A DNA stretch of 64,000 bases from Coptis chinensis (taxonomy: Eukaryota > Streptophyta > Magnoliopsida > Ranunculales > Ranunculaceae), in NCBI GenBank assembly GCA_015680905.1, contig CM027378.1, positions 15,357,001 to 15,421,000 of the forward strand, given 5' to 3'. The notes under the pieces are model-generated. The model saw nothing but the letters and a program-made list of their open reading frames with translations, ran no database searches and was not told the origin of the DNA. The translations under genes and the position numbers were made by a program. How positions within the stretch are numbered: position 1 is the first letter of the stretch; the number at the start of each line of letters is the position of its first letter. Below are positions 58,061-64,000 of the stretch, piece after piece.

Positions 58061-59850
58061 TTTGCTTGTCCTCAAACAAATATGAGAAATTAGCATAAGT
58101 GACCAAAAATGGAGTTCTAACTAATCTCTTTTCGCCGAGTGTGATTGCATTGACCATATGCAATAAGGCCTTAAACCACTAGGAATTCCCTAGTGAACGA
58201 GTTATAGCCTCGTGAGAGTTTTCTAGTGAAGGTACTCACAAACTTCATCTATACTACAATTATCTATACATCTCACTAGAAAACTATTGTTTCCTTATCT
58301 ATGTCTCAATTATCTATACATCTCACTAGCAATGAATACAAAATAATCAAGTCGAAACCAAAGCTAAGATATGCATAATAATCAATCATCTACGAATAAA
58401 TATATATACAATGAGTAATACTATTAGATGTACTAGCAGGTCCATTTCTGAAAACTTGGAATAGCATCCTTAAGTAGGTCCTCACATAAATATCAAGACA
58501 AAAACCACTCTGATTTTTCCGCTCAAGTTTCGCTACTCCAGTGTGCAATGGGCACACTTTACCTTACAATCTCAATGACACATAAGGAAGTCAGAGTCGA
58601 TCAGACACATCTGCCACTTACTATCACACTAACCTCTTCCTAATTGAGCTAGAGGTCTTTATTAGGTGTTGCGGGGATTAGGAGATGGTTTAGGAAGGAA
58701 AGAAATGGATATTCAAAAAGGACAAGTCTGAGATAATAGAGTCTTCATATTATGTAACTAAAGAAAACCTTGTTCTTTACTTTTGCTTCTACACTTTGTT
58801 TCCATCCTTAGCCATATATTTTTTTTTCTTTTGCTTTTGACTCCTTTGATTCTATTTTTGGAGTTCTAACTCTTTATTTTTTTTTTATTATTATTATTTT
58901 TTATTTTTTATTTAGATGGAAACTTACTTTTCTCATCTGAAGCGACTAACAAATTCTTGATTTCAAAGGTTCTTCCTTTCTCTATTCTCAGACTTATTCA
59001 AAGAATTGGGTAGGTTGATTTTTTATTTTGTTTTGTTTTGTAACAGGGTAAAGGATTTGCGGTTTATGAAAGGCTCAAGAAAGGCTCAGAGGGTCGACTA
59101 GCGGAAAATAATTCATAAGTTTGAATTTCTGGCTATATTGATCCAAAGAGGGCCTAAATTCTCTCTTAGGATATGGTATAGTGATCAAGCAAGTGGACGT
59201 GTGACTTTTCTATCCGGATTTTACTTCTCCCTTGTGTCATTTCTCAAATGTTTCACTCATATAAGGCTTTAAGCTATATTCTCACAGGATTTGTAGAATA
59301 AGTACTCTAGCCTAGATTTCATAAACTTACTACCAACAATCACAGATACTCATGTAACATATTTATAGATAGATGCAAGGATTATTACCTATATATTAGC
59401 CTAAGTTTCTAAAAACTATTCTAATGCAAAAGCTACGTGAGACTTTTAGATTATTGAGAGCATAGAGAAAGAAAACAATACCAATATTCCTAAGTGTATA
59501 GCATACTTTTTATTTATATTTTTAAAAATTTTGAATTTTTTTTAACTAGAAAACAAGTGCATATTATACATATCTATATCCTAACAGATGCCTTAATTAC
59601 ACATGTTTCTATGCCCCAAAACAAGAAGCATGCTTTGTCCTTAAAGTATTTAAATAAATAGGTTAGAGAAATACCATTGAAACGCGTAAAATTATGGAAC
59701 ATCTGTAAAACAAGGTTAAACATACTAATATAGAAAAGAATAACTAACGCAACTCTATAAGAGTTCCACCCGTAATGGGGTTAATGAGAAATAAATTGCT
59801 TGGGACATAAGCAGACACTAACTGAAATAAAAACTAACTTTAACTCCCGT
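58061..59850. other. Non-coding 3' region of the Gypsy element
   Basis: No coding signal. A block at about 58137-58225 is similar, in reverse complement, to 22576-22660 in the Athila-like element at 19.07 kb, at a similar distance from the 3' LTR. A poly-T/A-rich low-complexity stretch lies at 58.8-58.92 kb. Confidence 0.6.
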
Positions 59851-60818
59851 TTAAGCATTTTCCTCATTTCCCTCTCTAAATAGAGGAGGTTCCTTCGCAT
59901 CCTGCCATGCCATGATAACTTGCCAAGCCCGCCGCCGTGTGTCGTCAACTGGTGCTAACCTGTCTAGTGTTACTATGTCTGATGGGGTGTAAGGAGCAAC
60001 CAAATGAGGTTGCACCTGCCATCCCCGCCAAGTCATTACTCGAAATGAGCGAACCACCCAATTGGTGGGTCTCATGACTTCAACCCTTTTCCAACCCGTG
60101 AACTGGGTACATAATTCAGGCAGACAACTGAGCATGATGCGGCAAACTAAAACAGGCATAAGAAGATACTTATGTCGCATGCTTTCGGCTCTCTTAAGAC
60201 TAGCCACTAATACTCGGGGAATGTCATATCGGTGACGTCCCTCAGCTAAAAACAAGGAAAACGCGTCCCAATGGTACTATTTGCAAAGCTAAACTGCCAA
60301 TCCCCTAAAATATTCATCAAGATGAATGACATAGTGGTGCCTACATTTAGGGACAGACTACCAAGGGCTATGTTGTAACGCCCTTGGCCCATTATATGAA
60401 ATACCCCTCCCCCATAATACTCATGGAAATATGTATAGTCATAGAGGTATGTATTATCGGTTATATATCCCCACGTGTGAATAGGATAAGGTATTGGTAT
60501 TCTCGAAACTAATGCTGCCACATACTTATTGAATTCTAGTGGTGTGTCATCAACCGTGACGGAGAATTCTTGTTCTCCATCCTAGTTACAATAGAACTTA
60601 ACATTATTGTAAAAAAATTCAGTAAGCTTAAGTAAATACGAGTCGTCTTCACTTACCAGAAGATACCTCCATCCGAACTGCATGATCCTTTCACGGAACC
60701 AATGTCCATAAGTCTCGCTCCCCAACAAGTGTTCGAAAGATTGCTCCGGTATTACTATAGGAGAAGTCATCACAAAACTACTTTTTAGAACAGCTGCAAC
60801 GATCCTAGAACAACCCAC
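59851..60818 (-). pseudogene. Second post-pol ORF region of the Gypsy element (plant transposon protein-like)
   Basis: The minus-strand frames give ETYGHWFRERIMQFGWRYL, LTEFFYNNVKF, then EFNKYVAALV, and after that a segment ending LDRLAPVDDTRRRAWQ. The pattern of a W..L segment, an EFF/Y.N segment and an IN/FN..L segment resembles the putative plant transposon protein domain (PF20167) found after pol in many plant Gypsy elements. Its function is not established. The region is not one open frame, so it is treated as a broken part of the element. Its likeness to the ORF at 61.8-62.8 kb is by pattern only. Confidence 0.5.
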
Positions 60819-60839
60819 AAAAAATTGGAATTTTTCTTG

Positions 60840-61125
60840 CCCACAGGGTTCTGGGGTCGGGGTGCGCTCAACCTATGCCTGGGTAGGGCGCGGGGTGCAC
60901 CTTGGTGATTTTTGAGTTCCACGCACTTGGGCGCAGGGCGCGCTCACTTTTTTCCTGGGATGGGCGCGGGTCGCGCTCAGGATGAAAACTGGAATTCTAG
61001 TGTTGTGGGCGCAGGTCGCGCTCAGTTCAGGGATTGGTAGGGCGCGGGTCGAGCTCTGATGAAATTCTATCAGACATTGCCTAGGGCGCAGGTAGCGCTC
61101 CATTGGGGCGCAGGCGCACTCCGAG
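60840..61125. repeat. GC-rich array of a 17-bp motif, about eight degenerate copies
   Basis: Copies follow the pattern gggcgc(a/g)ggtcgcgctc at irregular spacing of about 30-45 bp, in a setting that is otherwise AT-rich. Best copies: gggcgcgggtcgcgctc near 60962, gggcgcaggtcgcgctc near 61008 and gggcgcgggtcgagctc near 61041. The core GCGACCTGCGCCC (reverse complement) also occurs twice at 53.16 and 53.23 kb. On the minus strand an open frame crosses the array and reads as a loose SAT(C/R)AH peptide repeat. Confidence 0.75.
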
Positions 61126-61809
61126 CTGCTGAGTTGCTAAAATGTAGAAGAAAAATGGGAACCGTGGGAGTGAAAGGTGATAGATGAAAGTGAGGTGTAG
61201 TGTGGATTGTGAGTGTAGAATGAATGAAGTTTTTATAGGTTTTAAGTTGCTAAAACGAATTGAGAAGTTGCCAAAAAGTTTTGAGGCAATTGCCGGAAAC
61301 AACTCATATTCTTGATTCTAAAACAACCCTAATATCTTTTAGAGTGAATTTAGGATAGAAACTGCCTAACTCATCGAGATTTCACCCTACCACAATATCT
61401 ATTCATAGCCAAGCCCATATTGACAATATTCTCAACCCTCACTCCAAAACACATCCTAAACTGGAGGATGATATCACAAATCATGCTAGAGTGAATAATA
61501 CCACCCCCAAACAATTCGGGAAGGTGGGACTAACGATAAAAATAATGCACAATTTGAAAAGAACCATATTATATTAAAATTGAAATTCAAACAATATTTA
61601 ACAACCAAATTCCAATTTAAATACGGAATTCATAAATTAACATCTGAACTAAATAAAAAGCAAATACAAAACAACATCAACTCATAATATTCCTAAACCA
61701 CTCGCTGTTGGTAATGGAAGGGACATGGGAAGGTGAGGGCTCCTGAGCTGCTGATAGGCCCGAGCCATCCGTCCTGCAGCGACGACGCTCGTGCCTCACA
61801 GACTGCTCC

Positions 61810-62802
61810 TCAGAAGAAGCACCCCCCCTGGGGTGGAAAGCGTGCAAGTATATCATCTCGAAACTTGCGCTGAGCTTCCATCTCGACCCTCGTCTGTTCC
61901 CACCGCTCATCCTCGTGCTGGGCATGAGTCTGGAAGTTATGATGCATGGTAGCCTGCCGAGTCTGGAGGTCTTCGCAAATAGTATTGAGAGAACGCATGC
62001 CACGATGAATCACAGTCATGCGTTCTGCATCCGACCTACACCTCTCTAAGGCATCGGCATCAAAACATGTCGTGTCTTCCTCATCCTCCGAGTCATCCTC
62101 TTCAACTACCCTCTCTTCAGGCAACCTCCAAACTCTCTGGATACACTCCGTATAAATATGAGGATTTCGGTGCTCTTTCAGGAAAATCCTATCAAACGTC
62201 GGAGTCGCTCTCAAGGTCATCATGATCTTCGTTATCAAAACAGGGAGAGGTGCAATACTCTTCCCAACTCCCCTAATCATGTTACTCAAAAACTCCAAAA
62301 TACAGAACTCATACTTCTGCTCCTGAAATATCCATAGAATGTGAAGGCAGTTCAGACAGATGTCGCTGACTTTCTCCTTTCCTATGACATTCCTACCAAT
62401 CCACTGAGCTATAACCAGCTGGTTGGTTCTGAGAGACGACTGGCTAACACAATGCGAGCTCGCATTGTAGTTCCCTTCCGAAACAGTCGCATTCATCAAA
62501 GGCCCAGTAAATTGGGAATCCTGTAATGTGGCATCGAGATGGAGTATAGGTGGAATGCCTAAAATCTCAGCCAACAACCCAGTAGATACTTCTCTCCTCC
62601 TCCCAGCCACCTTAACAAAAATCCTATTTCCATCTAACTCCCTCGTCCTATAAAACTGTCGGACCAAATCTTCATGGTAAAAATCGTCTGTCGAGTACCA
62701 CAAGCCACTCCAATCTCTCCTAACCATCTCGTCACCGTAAAACGGCGCGAAGTGGTCGGCAGTAAACGTGTGCTCCGACAAAATCCGACGTCTTTGAGCC
62801 AT
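61810..62802 (-). CDS. First post-pol ORF of the Gypsy element (plant transposon protein-like)
   Basis: An open frame of about 330 codons from ATG at 62802 (MAQRRRILSEHTF) on the minus strand. The frame is open for 36 codons further upstream, but this ATG begins the recognisable part. Near residues 15-80: FAPFYGDEMVRRDW, DLVRQFYRT, IFVKVAGRRREVS, GLLAEILGIPP. This matches the putative plant transposon protein pattern (PF20167), in which a R.FY segment and a V.V.GR.V.....IN..L segment follow each other. An acidic stretch (EEDDSEDEEDT) and a charged, probably coiled-coil tail follow. It lies after pol on the same strand, where Athila-like elements carry an extra, env-position gene. I see no signal peptide or clear membrane segment. 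Function unknown; element part, not a host gene. Confidence 0.6.
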   Translation of the reverse strand: MAQRRRILSEHTFTADHFAPFYGDEMVRRDWSGLWYSTDDFYHEDLVRQFYRTRELDGNRIFVKVAGRRREVSTGLLAEILGIPPILHLDATLQDSQFTGPLMNATVSEGNYNASSHCVSQSSLRTNQLVIAQWIGRNVIGKEKVSDICLNCLHILWIFQEQKYEFCILEFLSNMIRGVGKSIAPLPVLITKIMMTLRATPTFDRIFLKEHRNPHIYTECIQRVWRLPEERVVEEDDSEDEEDTTCFDADALERCRSDAERMTVIHRGMRSLNTICEDLQTRQATMHHNFQTHAQHEDERWEQTRVEMEAQRKFRDDILARFPPQGGCFF

Positions 62803-62910
62803 TGATATTTTAGAATGATTTGGGGGTTTATAGGAGGTGTAGGAACAAGTTGAGACAACCTTACACAAAAAAAATGATGGTGGTGGCGCATGGGTGGCGC
62901 GGCAGTTCAA

Positions 62911-63806
62911 ATTTTTTTGATTTTTGGTGGTTTCGGTGGTAGAAATTGTTGGGGGAATGAGTTGGAGAAGAATATATGGTTTGGGAATGAATTTGGCAAT
63001 GGGTTAAGTTAGGCTTTTTTTTTTTTTTGGTTCTAGGGTTGAAAACATGTTAATGGTAGTGGTGAAGGTGAAGAAGAAGAACGCGATACGTTCTTGGGTT
63101 GAACTGTGGGCTTGGGCCCAAGCCCAATTCGAATTCCAATTCCAAAAAAATTCGATTTTTAGCGCAACTGCAAATTAAAATTACCGCTTCGTTACCGGTC
63201 CGATTTTTGTGAATTAGATATGGAAATGATCAGGAGAGAATTTCCAATCCAATGAACCATAAAACACTCTATTCCGACCGTGGATGACATATAAGAAGAT
63301 GAAAAATGCCTCAAAATGCGTGCATGACGTAAGTTATGCAAACGAATGAACTCTAATTTCATAGATAATGTCAACCCGAATCGGAATACAATTAAACGGC
63401 CTTAACAACACAACTGGAAAGTTGAACAATCCAAGATGGAAACGAACACCCCACCCCCAAACAAATTTTAAACACAGAGTTTAGAAAATTTGTTTTAAAA
63501 GTGGGTCTTTTAAAGTCAGATTCCCAAAACTTCCTAAATTACTATGTTTGTGATTTTAACAATTTTTTTTTTATGAAAAATATTTAATATATAAAAAAAA
63601 CAAGAAAATAATAATTGCATAATTCACACCATAAAAGAACATGACTTAAAATCCGAGAAACATGCAAGAGTGGAAAACGTGAATTATGTTTAACGTGGAC
63701 TTAGGATCCGGTACTTACAGCCACACACTCCATAGGGAGGGCCCGATTACCTAAATGGTGCACTTACCAATATATGGAATTGAAAGGAAGTACACCAACG
63801 AAAAGG
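62911..63806. other. Spacer between Gypsy pol and the first extra ORF
   Basis: No coding signal recognised. It is purine- and T-rich with several short homopolymers. In this lineage a non-coding gap after pol is common, and the extra ORF is thought to be expressed from a spliced RNA; I see no certain splice sites here. Confidence 0.45.
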
Positions 63807-64000
63807 TCAGTCCGCATAGATAGGGTCCTGTAAAAGGACTTCCCCTACATCAGGGGATAAAAGCTCATGGAAATATTTCAACCGTTGGCTATTGACTTGA
63901 AAGGTACTATTGTCCTTGGGATTTACCAAGGTGATTGCCCCGTGAGGGGTGACTTCAGTAACCAGAAAAGGACCAGACAAACGGGTTTTTAATTTCCCTG
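63807..64000 (-). CDS. C-terminal end of Gypsy pol (integrase), partial
   Basis: The minus-strand frame enters at the right edge and stops at 63807. It contains GKLKTRLSGPFLVTEVTP, then a segment with FQVNSQRLKYFHE and VLLQDPIYAD. This is the C-terminal tail of integrase in Athila-like Ty3/Gypsy elements, comparable with GKLRSRWTGPF in the element at 20.3 kb. The catalytic part and reverse transcriptase are outside the window. Confidence 0.8.
   Translation of the reverse strand, partial: GKLKTRLSGPFLVTEVTPHGAITLVNPKDNSTFQVNSQRLKYFHELLSPDVGEVLLQDPIYAD

Larger units (their letters stand above)
56620..64000 (-). mobile_element. Athila-like Ty3/Gypsy retrotransposon, 3' part, inserted in Copia
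   Basis: A minus-strand element whose 3' half is in view and whose 5' half lies beyond the right edge. From right to left: C-terminal end of pol/integrase (63807-64000), a spacer, a first extra ORF (about 62.8-61.8 kb), a GC-rich repeat array (61.12-60.84 kb), a second extra ORF region (about 60.8-59.85 kb), a long non-coding stretch, a polypurine tract and the 3' LTR (58041-56620). It cuts the Copia reverse transcriptase region. The flank ggaat (56615-56619) should recur at the far end. The lineage call rests on the integrase end, the extra region after pol and a shared block with the element at 19.07 kb. Whether the whole is intact cannot be judged; the visible part has a few breaks. Confidence 0.8.

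Overview
The window is nuclear DNA of a flowering plant, most likely a eudicot. The signs are AT-rich sequence, GT-AG introns, plant-type Ty1/Copia and Ty3/Gypsy relics, a plant mobile domain gene relic and fragments of a plant-type ADP/ATP carrier. Nothing points to bacterial, organellar or viral-genome DNA. I see no intact host gene. What looks like coding sequence is pseudogene or transposon debris, and the species cannot be told from the sequence alone. Layout, left to right. 1-8.6 kb: AT-rich spacer with a minisatellite (1.85-2.28 kb), a broken gene with two CCHC+GRF zinc-finger modules on the minus strand (2.9-3.4 kb) and two unrecognised exon-like segments on the minus strand (6.66-7.05 kb). 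8602-12408: one long terminal-repeat-like unit flanked by ACAAC, probably a solo LTR, holding several minisatellites and a CACTA-type left end. 12.4-19 kb: a LINE ORF1-like scrap and a plant mobile domain (MAIN-like) pseudogene whose introns can still be read (15.07-17.39 kb, minus). 19.07-24.3 kb: a broken Athila-like Gypsy element with two recognisable LTRs. 24.38-26.14 kb: a second solo-LTR-like unit. 27.85-30 kb: a PIF/Harbinger-type MITE and a 2 x 665 bp tandem duplication rich in inverted repeats. 30.8-35.4 kb: a hAT element with a SINE inside it, and copies of a second hAT-like family. 35.43-41.15 kb: a 5.7 kb CACTA element inside one of those hAT copies, carrying host gene scraps (ADP/ATP carrier and other exon-like pieces). 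42.15-48.5 kb: a 5'-truncated LINE split by a 4.9 kb CACTA element; both insertions keep exact target-site duplications. 49-53.2 kb: another hAT-family copy, a 358 bp Helitron and CACTA left ends. 53.2-64 kb: a broken Copia element whose reverse transcriptase region is interrupted by a large minus-strand Athila-like Gypsy element running off the right edge. That element shows its 3' LTR, polypurine tract, two extra ORFs after pol, a GC-rich repeat array and the C-terminal end of integrase. The genes do not form a pathway. The window is best read as stacked insertions, and many can be ordered in time because target-site duplications survive: SINE inside hAT, CACTA inside LINE, CACTA inside hAT, Gypsy inside Copia. 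All coordinates were worked out by eye, with no database search. Family names rest on motifs, termini and target-site duplications.
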